Origin: Nocardioides soli | GTDB taxonomy: Bacteria; Actinomycetota; Actinomycetes; Propionibacteriales; Nocardioidaceae | DNA: 64,000 nt | Direction: 5' to 3' | NCBI RefSeq assembly: GCF_014191495.1 | Contig: NZ_JACHWR010000003.1 | Coordinates: 744,501-808,500 of the forward strand | In this document: piece after piece, positions 25,015-33,243 of the stretch | Layout: every line of letters starts with the position of its first letter | Numbering within the stretch: the stretch's first letter is position 1 | The notes under the pieces: generated by a model | What the model was told of the DNA's origin: nothing | Database searches by the model: none | The model's input: the letters and a program-made list of their open reading frames with translations, nothing else | Position numbers and translations under genes: made by a program

Positions 25015-25881
25015 CTAGTCGGTCAGGTAGTGGTCCATCTCGGAGGCGACCTCGTCGAGGTCTCCGAGTCGTCGCCGCATCAGCTCGGGACGCAGCCCGC
25101 CGACCTCTTCGGCCAGCAGGGCCGAGATGACGGTGGCCGCGGTATGGGTGCCGAAGGTCAGACCCCAGTTGATCTCGGCGATCAGGGCCTCGTCGGCGAG
25201 GCCGGCGAACTCGCTGGCGTGGTTGTCGGTCACCACCACCACGGAGTAGCCGCGCTTCTTCGCGTAGCGCATCAGCCGGACCAGCTCACGCGGGTAGCGC
25301 GGCATCGCGAACACCAGCAGCGCCTTGGTGGGCGCGTCCGCGGCGAGGGCGAGGTCGTCGTAGACCTGCGAGCCGTCGGTGATCGAGAGTCGGACGTTGG
25401 GCCTGATCCGACCGAGTCGGTAGGCGAAGTTCTGGGCGAGGGACGCCGAGATGCGCAGCCCCACCACCATCACGATGTCGGCGGAGTTGAGGAGCTGACC
25501 GGCCCGCTCGATGGCCTGTCCCTCGGCCAGGGACCGCCGGAGGTTGTGCAGCAGGGCGACCTCGTCGTCGATCGCCTTCTGGTACCGGTTGCCGGCCTCG
25601 TCGGCGGGCGGACGGGCGCCGTGCCCGACCTGGACGCGCTCTCGGACGGCGACCATCATCTCGCCGTAGCTGCCGTAGTCCAGGGCCCTGGCGAGGCGGC
25701 TGACCGACGGCTGGCTGACGCCCGCCTCCGCCGCCACGTCGGCCGCGGAGAGGAACATGAAGTGCTCGGACTTCTCCAGGAGCAGCCGGGCGATCTGGCG
25801 CTGGGCCGGCGTCAGCTTCGCCGTGCGCACCCGCGCCTCGAGTCCGAGCACCTCCGGCGCCGCCGTCTGGTCCAAGCCCAT
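25015..25881 (-). CDS. RpiR/MurR-family regulator (HTH + SIS domain)
   Basis: 288 aa from the ATG at 25881. N-terminal helix-turn-helix (about residues 20-85; ADVAAEAGVSQPSVSRLARAL) and a sugar-isomerase (SIS) fold at about 125-255 (VMVVGLRISASLAQNFAYRLG, LVFAMPRYPRELVRLM, VVVVTDNHAS). A further in-frame start exists at 25914, but -35 and -10 boxes at 25916-25911 and 25893-25888 put the transcript start at or next to 25881. It is the first gene of the large minus-strand cluster and its probable controller. SIS domains usually bind phosphosugars, but RpiR proteins also control amino-acid and purine catabolism, so the inducer is open. Confidence 0.85.
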   Translation of the reverse strand: MGLDQTAAPEVLGLEARVRTAKLTPAQRQIARLLLEKSEHFMFLSAADVAAEAGVSQPSVSRLARALDYGSYGEMMVAVRERVQVGHGARPPADEAGNRYQKAIDDEVALLHNLRRSLAEGQAIERAGQLLNSADIVMVVGLRISASLAQNFAYRLGRIRPNVRLSITDGSQVYDDLALAADAPTKALLVFAMPRYPRELVRLMRYAKKRGYSVVVVTDNHASEFAGLADEALIAEINWGLTFGTHTAATVISALLAEEVGGLRPELMRRRLGDLDEVASEMDHYLTD

Positions 25882-25945
25882 GCCGGGAGCATGGCATGAA
25901 TCAATACAGAGCACAATGGCTGTGAATGAAATTGTCTGAATAGGG
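25882..25945 (-). promoter_or_regulatory. Promoter region of the RpiR-led catabolic operon
   Basis: Reading the minus strand: TTGTGC (25916-25911), a 17-bp spacer, CATGCT (25893-25888) and six bases to the ATG. The surrounding DNA is markedly AT-rich for this genome and holds several TGAA/TTCA half-sites (25896-25942), a pattern RpiR-type regulators often recognise. Autoregulation is plausible but unproven. Confidence 0.35.
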
Positions 25946-25971
25946 TTCGGGGCCGCTGAATGGCCCGCGGG

Positions 25972-26499
25972 TCAGTGCTGGTAGGTGCCGTGGATGATCG
26001 CCCGGCCGGCGGTCTTGAACGCCAGGTTGAAGGAGACCACGGCTGCCGAGGCGTCGGAGTCGACGCCGAGCGACTCCTCGCGCACGGCGTGCACGACGAA
26101 GTAGTAGCGGTGCACCTGGTCGCCCTCCGGCGGCGCGGCGCCCATGAACGCCTGGGGCCCACCGTCGTTGCGGCACATGAAGGCGTTGCCCGGCAGGGTG
26201 GCGCCCTCGGCGCCGGCGCCCGCGTCGAGCGAGGTGACGTCGGCGGGCAGGTCGACCAGCACCCAGTGCCAGAAGCCGCTCGGGGTGGGTGCGTCGGGGT
26301 CGAAGCAGGTGACGGTGAAGCTCTTGGTCCCCTCGGGTGCGCCCGACCAGGACAGCTGCGGCGAGGTGTTGCCGGCCGCGGCGACCTGGTCGTCCCCGAG
26401 CGGCTGGCCGTCGGTGACGTCGGTGCTGGTGACCGTGAACGACGGGGCGGCGGGAAGCAGGTCGTACGGGTTGGGGCTGACGGGCCGGTCGAGGGTCAT
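25972..26499 (-). CDS. YbhB/YbcL family (Raf-kinase-inhibitor-like, PEBP) protein
   Basis: 175 aa. Phosphatidylethanolamine-binding-protein fold: NTSPQLSWSGAPEGTKSF (about residues 44-61), CFDPDAPTPSGFWHWVLVDLP (about 66-86) and the GPQAFMGAAPPEGDQVHRYYF anion-pocket block. There is no signal peptide, so it is cytosolic. ATG at 26499 with TAGGAG upstream. The biochemical role of bacterial members is not established. It stands alone between the operon regulator and the divergent cysG-like gene. Confidence 0.85.
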   Translation of the reverse strand: MTLDRPVSPNPYDLLPAAPSFTVTSTDVTDGQPLGDDQVAAAGNTSPQLSWSGAPEGTKSFTVTCFDPDAPTPSGFWHWVLVDLPADVTSLDAGAGAEGATLPGNAFMCRNDGGPQAFMGAAPPEGDQVHRYYFVVHAVREESLGVDSDASAAVVSFNLAFKTAGRAIIHGTYQH

Positions 26500-26592
26500 G
26501 GCGCTCCTATCGCATGGGCGGTGTCGGTCCGAACCTAGTCCGGTCGTCGAGCCGTGCCCAGGACCCCGGCCGGGCCGGGCGATGATGGCCCG

Positions 26593-27816
26593 ATGGACGA
26601 CTTCGCGACGTACCCCTCCGGCCTGCGCCTCGCCGACCGGCGCGTCGTCGTGGTGGGCGGCGGCCATGTCGCCCAGCGACGACTCCCCGCCCTGATCGCC
26701 GCCGGAGCCGACGTGTACGTCGTGTCCCCGGAGGTCACTCCGGCGATCGAGGGCCTGGTCGGCGCCGGCGAGGTCACGTGGCACGAGCGCGGCTTCGCGG
26801 CGTCCGACCTCGACGACACCTGGTACTGTATCGCCGCGACCGCCGACCGCGAGGTCAACGAGGCGGTCTCGGCGGCGGCCGAGGAGCGGCGGGTCTTCTG
26901 CGTGCGCTCCGACGACGGCACCCGGGCGACGGCGTGGACGCCGGCCACCGGCCGCCACGACGGGGTGACCGTCGCCGTGCTGTGCAACCGCGAGCCGCAG
27001 CGCTCGGCGCGGATCCGCGACGAGATCGTCGAGGAGCTGCGCGAGGGCGCCATCGCCACCCGACAGCAGCGTTCCCACGCGGCCGGCGTGGTGCTGGTCG
27101 GCGGCGGTCCGGGCGACCCGGAGCTGATCAGCATCGCCGGCCGCAAGGCGCTGATGGACGCCGACGTCGTGGTCGCCGACCGGCTGGCGCCGCGCGAGCT
27201 TCTGGGCGACCTCCCCTCGGACGTCGAACTGTTCGACGTCGCGAAGCTGCCGCGGGGGCGCAGTGCTCAGCAGGAGGAGATCAACCGGATCATCGTCGAG
27301 CGCGCACTCGCCGGAAAGCGGGTGGTGCGCTTCAAGGGCGGCGACAGCTTCGTCTTCGGTCGCGGCTACGAGGAGATCATCGCCTGCCGCGAGGCCGGCG
27401 TGCCGGTGACGGTGATCCCGGGCCTCTCGAGCCCGGTCGCGGTGCCCGCCGTGGCGGGCATCCCGGTCACCCATCGCGGCGTCACCCACGAGTTCACGGT
27501 CATCTCCGGGCACCTGCCGCCCGGCGACCCGGAGTCACTGGTCAACTGGGGCGCGGTGGCGGGCCTGACCGGGACCGTGGTGCTGATGATGGCCGTGCAG
27601 AACGCCCCGGCGATCGCGGCTGCGCTGGTCACGGGCGGGCGCGCCGAGGCGACGCCGGTCGCGGTCGTCGCCGACGGCACGATGCCGGGGGAGCGCACCG
27701 TGCTCGCGACGCTGGGCACCCTGGCCTCCGTGCTGGAGGCCGAGCAGGTCCGGCCGCCGGCGATCATCGTCGTCGGAGAGGTCGTGCGGGTCGCCCACCC
27801 CGAGGCGTTCGCCTAG
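26593..27816 (+). CDS. cysG: Siroheme synthase-like fusion: precorrin-2 dehydrogenase + uroporphyrinogen-III C-methyltransferase
   Basis: 407 aa. N-terminal NAD-binding precorrin-2 dehydrogenase/ferrochelatase domain (RVVVVGGGHVAQRRLPALIAAGA, about residues 17-39; WYCIAATADREVN) and C-terminal SAM-dependent uroporphyrinogen-III methyltransferase (VVLVGGGPGDPELIS near 166, VVADRLAP, RFKGGDSFVFGRG, PGLSSPVAVPAVAGIPVTHRG). It is about 50 residues shorter than E. coli CysG, mostly in the linker. It converts uroporphyrinogen III to precorrin-2 and on towards siroheme. Precorrin-2 is also a cobalamin precursor. The start at 26593 replaces a weaker upstream ATG. The stop TAG shares its G with the next start. 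Confidence 0.85.
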   Translation: MDDFATYPSGLRLADRRVVVVGGGHVAQRRLPALIAAGADVYVVSPEVTPAIEGLVGAGEVTWHERGFAASDLDDTWYCIAATADREVNEAVSAAAEERRVFCVRSDDGTRATAWTPATGRHDGVTVAVLCNREPQRSARIRDEIVEELREGAIATRQQRSHAAGVVLVGGGPGDPELISIAGRKALMDADVVVADRLAPRELLGDLPSDVELFDVAKLPRGRSAQQEEINRIIVERALAGKRVVRFKGGDSFVFGRGYEEIIACREAGVPVTVIPGLSSPVAVPAVAGIPVTHRGVTHEFTVISGHLPPGDPESLVNWGAVAGLTGTVVLMMAVQNAPAIAAALVTGGRAEATPVAVVADGTMPGERTVLATLGTLASVLEAEQVRPPAIIVVGEVVRVAHPEAFA

Positions 27817-28619
27817 TGGCCACCCTCGTCGAGATCACCGATCCCGCCGACCCGAGGCTGGCCGACTACCGCGACCTGCGCGACGTCGAGCTGCGCAAGC
27901 ACCTCGAGGCGGAGCACGGGCTCTTCCTGGCCGAGGGCGAGAAGGTGGTGCGCCGGGCCGTCGCCGCGGGCTTCCCACCCCGGTCCTTCCTGATGGCACC
28001 ACGCTGGCTCGACGGGCTGGCCGACGAGCTCGCGGCCTCCGACGTGCCCTGCTACGTGGTCTCCGAGGCGCTGGCCGAGGAGGTGACCGGCTTCCACGTG
28101 CACCGCGGCGCGCTCGCGTCGCTGGAGCGCACGCCGCTGCCGCCGGTCGAGTCGGTGCTCGCCTCGGCCCGCTCGATCCTGGTGCTCGAGGACATCGTCG
28201 ACCACACCAACGTCGGCGCGATCTTCCGCTCGGGCGCCGCCCTGGGGTTCGACGCCGTGCTCCTGGCGCCGCGCTGCGCCGACCCGCTCTACCGGCGTTC
28301 GATCAAGGTCTCGATGGGTGCGGTGTTCACGACTCCGTGGACTCGGCTGCCCGACTGGCACGACGCGCTCCCGTCGCTGTCGCGGGCCGGCTTCACCACC
28401 GTCGCGCTGACGCTGGCCGAGGACGCCGTACCCGTCGAGGACGCCGTCGCCGGGATCGACCGGGTCGCCCTGGTGCTCGGCTCGGAGGGGCACGGGCTCT
28501 CGCCGCGCTGGGAGCAGTCCGCCGACCGGCGCGCGATCATCCCCATGCGCGCCGGCATCGACTCGCTCAACGTCGCGGCCGCCACCGCGGTCGCCTGCTA
28601 CGTCACCGCGCGCCGCTGA
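27816..28619 (+). CDS. TrmH/SpoU-family rRNA/tRNA 2'-O-methyltransferase
   Basis: 267 aa, GTG start overlapping the cysG-like stop (TAGTG). N-terminal substrate-binding domain (LRKHLEAEHGLFLAEGEKVVRRA) and the SPOUT knot domain with its three motifs: NVGAIFRSGAALGFDAVLL (about residues 132-150), LVLGSEGHGLSP (about 218-229) and IPMRAGIDSLNVAAATAVACY (about 241-261). It methylates ribose 2'-OH groups in structured RNA. The family does not identify the target nucleotide. Confidence 0.88.
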   Translation: MATLVEITDPADPRLADYRDLRDVELRKHLEAEHGLFLAEGEKVVRRAVAAGFPPRSFLMAPRWLDGLADELAASDVPCYVVSEALAEEVTGFHVHRGALASLERTPLPPVESVLASARSILVLEDIVDHTNVGAIFRSGAALGFDAVLLAPRCADPLYRRSIKVSMGAVFTTPWTRLPDWHDALPSLSRAGFTTVALTLAEDAVPVEDAVAGIDRVALVLGSEGHGLSPRWEQSADRRAIIPMRAGIDSLNVAAATAVACYVTARR

Positions 28620-28634
28620 GGGCTCGAGCTCGAC

Positions 28635-28673
28635 GGTGGCTGAGGTCTGAGCGAAGCGGACCTCGAGACCACC
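28635..28673. repeat. Single hairpin repeat with a different core
   Basis: GGTGGCTGAGG ... CCTCGAGACCACC keeps the ends of the 42-bp family, but its interior is GAGGTC-TGAGCGAAGCG-GACCTC, unlike the GCTA-loop cores elsewhere. It sits between two convergent genes and may serve as their terminator. The rest of 28620-28725 shows no gene. Confidence 0.6.
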
Positions 28674-28725
28674 CTGGTGCTGAGGCCTCGAGACGCCGGT
28701 CCTCGCAGGCTCGGCCCGGGGCAGC

Positions 28726-29862
28726 TCAGATCCAGCGTCGTACCTTGAACACGCCCCACAGGGTGACGCTGACCAGCACCATCAGCACCAGGGCGAACGG
28801 GTAGCCGATGGACCAGTGCAGCTCGGGCATGTCGTCGAAGTTCATCCCGTAGACCGTGCCGATGAGGGTCGGCGCGAAGAGGATCGCGGCCCAGGCGGAG
28901 ATCCGCTTGACGTCCTCGTTCTGGTCGATGCTGACCTTGGACAGCGCGCGCATCTCCTCGTTCTGGCGCTGCGCGACCAGGGTGGCGTTGACGGTGAGGA
29001 TGTCGCGGAGCAGCTCGCGGAAGCCGTCGACCTGCTCGATGACCGCCGTGAGGTGGTCGTCGACGTCGCGCAGGTAACGCTGCAGCTCCTCGCCGGTGCC
29101 GTACTTCTCGAAGCCCGCGGTGAGGTGCTCGAGGACGCTCGCCAGCGGCTGGGTCGCGCGCTGGAACTCGATGACCTCGCGGGAGAGCTCGTAGATGCGC
29201 CGAGACACCCGCGGGTCGCTGCCGAAGACCTCGGTCTCGATCTCGTCGATGTCGTTGGCCAGGCCCGCCACAACGGGCCGGTAGCCGTCGACCACGCGGT
29301 CGAGGATCGCGTAGACGATCGCCTCCGGACCGAGCGCGAGCAGGTCCGGGTTGCTCTCCAGGCGGCGGCGTACGGCGGAGAGGTCCGGCGACTCGCTGTG
29401 CCGGACGGTGATCACGAAGTCCGCGCCGACGAAGACGTGCACCTCGCCGAAGTGCACCTCCTCGTGCGCGTCGTCGTAGTGCGCCGCGCGCAGCACCAGG
29501 AAGAGCGTGTCGCCGTACCGCTCCAGCTTCGGCCGCTGGTGGGCCTTGATCGCGTCCTCGACGGCCAGCTCGTGCAGGTCGAACTCGGCGGCCAGCGACC
29601 CGAGCTCGTGATCGTCGGGCCGGTAGAGGCCGATCCAGGCGACGGCGTCGTCGTGCCGGCGCAGGGACCGGTAGGTGTCGGCCAGGGAGGTGGGCGAGTC
29701 GATGCGGTCGCCGTCGACGTAGATCGCGCTGTCGACGACGCTGACCCGGTCGCCGGCGTGCTCGACGGCGTGGGCGGAGCCGGTGACGACGGGATGCTGA
29801 GCGACGGGCCGGCGGACCCGGCCGGTCAGCGAGCGGATCGGCTTGAAGCTGCGGTCGGACAT
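28726..29862 (-). CDS. corA: CorA-family magnesium/cobalt transporter
   Basis: 378 aa. Large cytoplasmic domain with the family block LAVEDAIKAHQRPKLERYGDTLFLVLR (given here in part), then two C-terminal membrane helices with the pore signature YGMNFDDMPEL (about residues 334-344). The short basic C-tail KVRRW is typical. It starts at 29862; a longer in-frame start would add only an Arg/Pro-rich segment. The first 45 residues are an extra N-terminal extension relative to the second CorA in the window (50828-51799). Confidence 0.9.
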   Translation of the reverse strand: MSDRSFKPIRSLTGRVRRPVAQHPVVTGSAHAVEHAGDRVSVVDSAIYVDGDRIDSPTSLADTYRSLRRHDDAVAWIGLYRPDDHELGSLAAEFDLHELAVEDAIKAHQRPKLERYGDTLFLVLRAAHYDDAHEEVHFGEVHVFVGADFVITVRHSESPDLSAVRRRLESNPDLLALGPEAIVYAILDRVVDGYRPVVAGLANDIDEIETEVFGSDPRVSRRIYELSREVIEFQRATQPLASVLEHLTAGFEKYGTGEELQRYLRDVDDHLTAVIEQVDGFRELLRDILTVNATLVAQRQNEEMRALSKVSIDQNEDVKRISAWAAILFAPTLIGTVYGMNFDDMPELHWSIGYPFALVLMVLVSVTLWGVFKVRRWI

Positions 29863-29981
29863 GACGAGACCTCGCGGTGAGTGCGGTGAGTTCGAACGGA
29901 ACGGCGGCAACTGTCGCTATGCACCGCAATCACCTCCTCGTCGTCAGCGGTCCTCAGGCCGTCGACAGGGTACGCCGAGGC

Positions 29982-30566
29982 TCACTCCGCGGGCCACTCC
30001 AGGGGGTACTCGGCGGCCGCCTTGTCGTGGGACTTCTGGAGCCGCTTGCGCAGCTTGGTCGGGAGCCGGTCCCCGAACACGGTGCCGACGGTGTGGTCGG
30101 TCTCGTGCTGCAGGCAGCGCGCGAGCAGGCCGTCGCCCGAGAACGACACCGGCTCGCCGTCGAGGCCGGTGCCGGTGACCGTGGCGGCGTCCGGCCGGGC
30201 GCACTCGACGAACGCGCCGGGGAAGGACAGGCAGCCCTCGTCGCCCTCGTCGAGCTGCCGGTCGCGGCCCTCGGGGAGGGCGAGCACGGGGTTGCAGACC
30301 ACGCCGACGGTGTGCCGCCCGGACTCGTCGGGGCAGTCGAAGACGAACATCGCGACGTCCTCGCCGATCTGGCAGGCGGCCAGGCCGACCCCGTCGGCGG
30401 CGTACATCGTCGCGACCATGTCGGCCGCCAGGCTGCGCAGCGCGTCGTCGTACGTCGTGACCCGCTGCTGGGGCCGGTGCATGACCGGCGTGCCCCAGCG
30501 GGTGATGGGACGGACGCGGCCACCGGTCGGGAGCGGGCCGTGGGGTGCGAGCGGCTGGTCGGGCAT
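29982..30566 (-). CDS. def: Peptide deformylase
   Basis: 194 aa. All three metal-site motifs are present: GVGLAACQ (about residues 59-66), EGCLSFPG (about 110-117; Cys is a metal ligand) and QHETDH (about 151-156, HExxH-type with both His ligands and the catalytic Glu). It removes the formyl group from nascent proteins. A TACGCT box at 30579-30574 ends seven bases before the ATG, indicating a leaderless mRNA and supporting this start rather than the one at 30686. Confidence 0.93.
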   Translation of the reverse strand: MPDQPLAPHGPLPTGGRVRPITRWGTPVMHRPQQRVTTYDDALRSLAADMVATMYAADGVGLAACQIGEDVAMFVFDCPDESGRHTVGVVCNPVLALPEGRDRQLDEGDEGCLSFPGAFVECARPDAATVTGTGLDGEPVSFSGDGLLARCLQHETDHTVGTVFGDRLPTKLRKRLQKSHDKAAAEYPLEWPAE

Positions 30567-30573
30567 GGGCAGG

Positions 30574-30579
30574 AGCGTA
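30574..30579 (-). promoter_or_regulatory. -10 box of def (leaderless)
   Basis: TACGCT on the minus strand, seven bases before the ATG at 30566. It is one of a series of TANNNT boxes placed 6-8 bases before start codons in this window. Confidence 0.5.
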
Positions 30580-30622
30580 GTCAGCGTGTGACCGGACCCA
30601 CCGACCGGACCGTAGCGCCGTG

Positions 30623-30641
30623 TGTAACTCGTAGTTACATT
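30623..30641 (+). promoter_or_regulatory. Perfect dyad operator overlapping the -10 box of the acyl-CoA dehydrogenase operon
   Basis: TGTAACT-CGT-AGTTACA (30623-30639) is a perfect 7+3+7 inverted repeat. Its right arm overlaps TACATT (30636-30641), a TANNNT box six bases before the ATG at 30648. A repressor bound here would block RNA polymerase directly. Size and symmetry suggest a TetR-type fatty-acid regulator, but none is encoded next to it. Confidence 0.65.
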
Positions 30642-30647
30642 GACGCC

Positions 30648-32024
30648 ATGTCCCTTCTCCCGAGCCTGCGACCGGGGGGCAGGCACGGCCTGGCGACGAC
30701 CGAGTCACGCGATCCGATCGGGTACGCCGTGGCCGCCCTCTCCAGGCTCGCCCGGAGCGACGTCCTCGACCGACTCGGCATCCGCCGGCAGGCGGAGCAG
30801 GCGGTCTTCACCGCCACCCGCGGCGGCTTCCGCACCCTCACCAGGGCCAGCCGCGCCTTCAACCGGAGCGGGAGTCGGGGCACTGCTGGGGCCCGCCCGG
30901 CAGCCGCCCCGAGCACCGGAGTCTTCGATCTCACCCCGAGCGAGGACGAGCAGCTGCTGGTCGACGTCGTCACCGGGCTCGCGACCGACGTGCTGCGCCC
31001 GGCGGCCGCGGCCGCCGACGAGGCGTGCGCGGCACCCGACGGCGTCCTGCGGGCCGGGCTCGAGGTCGGGCTGCCGATCCTCGGCCTGCCGGAGTCGCTC
31101 GGCGGCGTGGCGGAGGAGCGCTCGGCGGTCGCCGGCGTGCTCGTCGCGGAGGCGCTCGCTCGTGGAGACCTCGGGCTCGCCGTCGCCTCGCTGGCCCCGG
31201 GAGCGGTCGCCACGGCCATCGGGCTGTGGGGCACCGACGCCCAGCAGCGGACCTACCTGCCGGCCTTCACCGGCGACGACGCCCCGGCCGCCGCGCTCGC
31301 GCTGACCGAGCCGACCGTGCTCTTCGATGCGATGTCGCCGGCGACGACCGCGACCCGCACGCCCGACGGCTTCGTGCTCGACGGCGTGAAGTCGGCGGTG
31401 CCCCGCGGCGCCGAGGCGGAGCTCTTCGTGGTCGGCGCGACGCTCGACGGCCGGCCGACGCTCTTCCTCGTCGAGGGCGGCACCGAGGGCCTCGACGTCG
31501 AGGCCGACCCGGCGATGGGCGTGCGGGCCGCCGACCTCTGCAAGCTCCACCTGCGCGGCGTCGAGGTCCCCGCGGACGCCGTGCTCGGCGCGACCGACGG
31601 CCCGCCGGCCGAGCAGGCGTACGTCGAGTGCGTGCGCCTCTCGCGCCTGGCCTGGTGTGCGCTCTCCGTGGGCGTCGGGCAGGCGGTGCTCGACTACGTC
31701 ACGCCGTACGTCAAGGAGCGCGAGGCGTTCGGCGAGCCGATCGCCCACCGGCAGTCGGTCGCGTTCATGGTGGCGAACATCGCGATCGAGCTGCAGGCGA
31801 TGCGGCTGCTCACCTGGAAGGCCGCCTCGCGGGCCGCCGCGGGCCATGACATCGCCCGCGAGGTCGCGCTCGCGCGCCGGCTGTGCGCCGAGAAGTCGAT
31901 GCAGATCGGGCTCGACGGCGTGCAGCTGCTCGGCGGACACGGGTTCGTGAAGGAGCACCCGGTGGAGCGGTGGTACCGCGACCTGCGGGCGATCGGGATC
32001 CTGGAAGGCGGTGTCCTGGTATGA
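30648..32024 (+). CDS. Acyl-CoA dehydrogenase family protein
   Basis: 458 aa. It has an unusual basic N-terminal extension (about residues 1-95) ahead of the dehydrogenase fold, which begins near LTPSEDEQLLVDVV. Recognisable blocks: LPILGLPESLGG, AALALTEPTVLFD (substrate/FAD segment), REAFGEPIAHRQSVAFMVAN (C-terminal helical domain) and GVQLLGGHGFVKEHPVERWYRDLR near the end, with Glu in GILEGGVL as the likely catalytic base. It would oxidise acyl-CoA with transfer of electrons to ETF. It overlaps the next dehydrogenase gene by 4 bases, so the two may form a heteromer, as do several actinobacterial FadE pairs (inference). Confidence 0.85.
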   Translation: MSLLPSLRPGGRHGLATTESRDPIGYAVAALSRLARSDVLDRLGIRRQAEQAVFTATRGGFRTLTRASRAFNRSGSRGTAGARPAAAPSTGVFDLTPSEDEQLLVDVVTGLATDVLRPAAAAADEACAAPDGVLRAGLEVGLPILGLPESLGGVAEERSAVAGVLVAEALARGDLGLAVASLAPGAVATAIGLWGTDAQQRTYLPAFTGDDAPAAALALTEPTVLFDAMSPATTATRTPDGFVLDGVKSAVPRGAEAELFVVGATLDGRPTLFLVEGGTEGLDVEADPAMGVRAADLCKLHLRGVEVPADAVLGATDGPPAEQAYVECVRLSRLAWCALSVGVGQAVLDYVTPYVKEREAFGEPIAHRQSVAFMVANIAIELQAMRLLTWKAASRAAAGHDIAREVALARRLCAEKSMQIGLDGVQLLGGHGFVKEHPVERWYRDLRAIGILEGGVLV

Positions 32025-33235
32025 GCATCTCTCTCGACGATCCGCAGCGGTTCCGACCGCTCGTCGCGCAGGCCCATCAGGTCGCGATGAACATGCTGCG
32101 GCCGATCTCGCGCAGGTACGACAAGGCGGAGCACGACTACCCCAAGGAGCTCGACCTGCTCGCCGCCATGATCGACGGGCTGTCGGAGTCCGATGCCAGC
32201 GAGGGTGCCGGGGCCGCGGCTGTGAAGCGGTCCGCCGACGCCGACGATGGCTCGGTGCGGAACGGCGCGAACCTCGCCTCGGTCCTGTCGATCGCCGAGA
32301 TGTGCTGGGGCGACGTCGGGCTGCTGCTCTCGATGCCGCGGCAGGGACTCGGCAACTCCGCGATCGCCTCGGTCGCGAGCCGGGAGCAGCACGAGCGCTT
32401 CGACGGGCTGTGGGCGTCGATGGCGATCACCGAGCCCGGCACCGGGTCCGACTCCGCCGGCATCCGGACGACGGCCGTGCTGGACGGCGACGAGTACGTC
32501 ATCAACGGCGAGAAGATCTTCGTGACCTCCGGCGCGCGCTCCGACGCCGTGGTCGTGTGGGCGACGCTCGACCGGGACCTCGGCCGGGCCGCGATCAAGT
32601 CGTTCGTGGTGCCGAAGGGCACCCCGGGCATGACGGTCGAGCGCCTCGAGCACAAGCTCGGCATCAAGGCCTCCGACACCGCGACGATCCGGTTCGAGGA
32701 CTGCCGGGTGCCGGCGGCGAACCTGCTCGGCTCACCCGAGATCGACGTCAAGCAGGGCTTCGCCGGCGCCATGGCGACCTTCGACAACACCCGGCCGCTC
32801 GTCGCGTCGATGGCGGTGGGCTGTGCGCGGGCCTCGCTCGACCTGACCCGCGAGCTGCTGGCGCAGGCGGGCGTCGAGATCGACTACGACCGCCCGGCGA
32901 TCACCCAGCCGGCGGCCGCCGCCAAGCTCCTCCAGATGGAGGCCGACTGGGAGGCGGCGTACCTGCTGGTGCTGCAGGCGGCGTGGCTGGCCGACAACGG
33001 CCGGCCCAACTCGCTCGAGGCGTCGATGGCCAAGGCCAAGGCGGGGCGCGTCGGCTCGGACATCACGCTGTCGTGCGTGGAGCTCGCCGGCTCGGTCGGC
33101 TACAGCGAGTCGGAGCTGCTGGAGAAGTGGGCCCGCGACTCGAAGATCCTGGACATCTTCGAGGGCACCCAGCAGATCCAGCTGCTGATCGTGGCCCGTC
33201 GGGTGCTGGGCCTGACGAGTGCAGAGCTGCGGTAG
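32021..33235 (+). CDS. Acyl-CoA dehydrogenase family protein
   Basis: 404 aa. A complete dehydrogenase: ITEPGTGSDSAGI (about residues 137-149, FAD/substrate loop), YVINGEKIFVTSGARSD, VPKGTPGM, a basic/hydrophobic helical C-terminal domain and DIFEGTQQIQLLIVARRVLG at the end, with the catalytic Glu in EGTQQIQ. The ATGA overlap with the preceding acyl-CoA dehydrogenase shows coupled translation behind the same operator. The chain-length or sterol specificity is not evident. Confidence 0.88.
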   Translation: MSISLDDPQRFRPLVAQAHQVAMNMLRPISRRYDKAEHDYPKELDLLAAMIDGLSESDASEGAGAAAVKRSADADDGSVRNGANLASVLSIAEMCWGDVGLLLSMPRQGLGNSAIASVASREQHERFDGLWASMAITEPGTGSDSAGIRTTAVLDGDEYVINGEKIFVTSGARSDAVVVWATLDRDLGRAAIKSFVVPKGTPGMTVERLEHKLGIKASDTATIRFEDCRVPAANLLGSPEIDVKQGFAGAMATFDNTRPLVASMAVGCARASLDLTRELLAQAGVEIDYDRPAITQPAAAAKLLQMEADWEAAYLLVLQAAWLADNGRPNSLEASMAKAKAGRVGSDITLSCVELAGSVGYSESELLEKWARDSKILDIFEGTQQIQLLIVARRVLGLTSAELR

Positions 33236-33243
33236 CGGAACCG

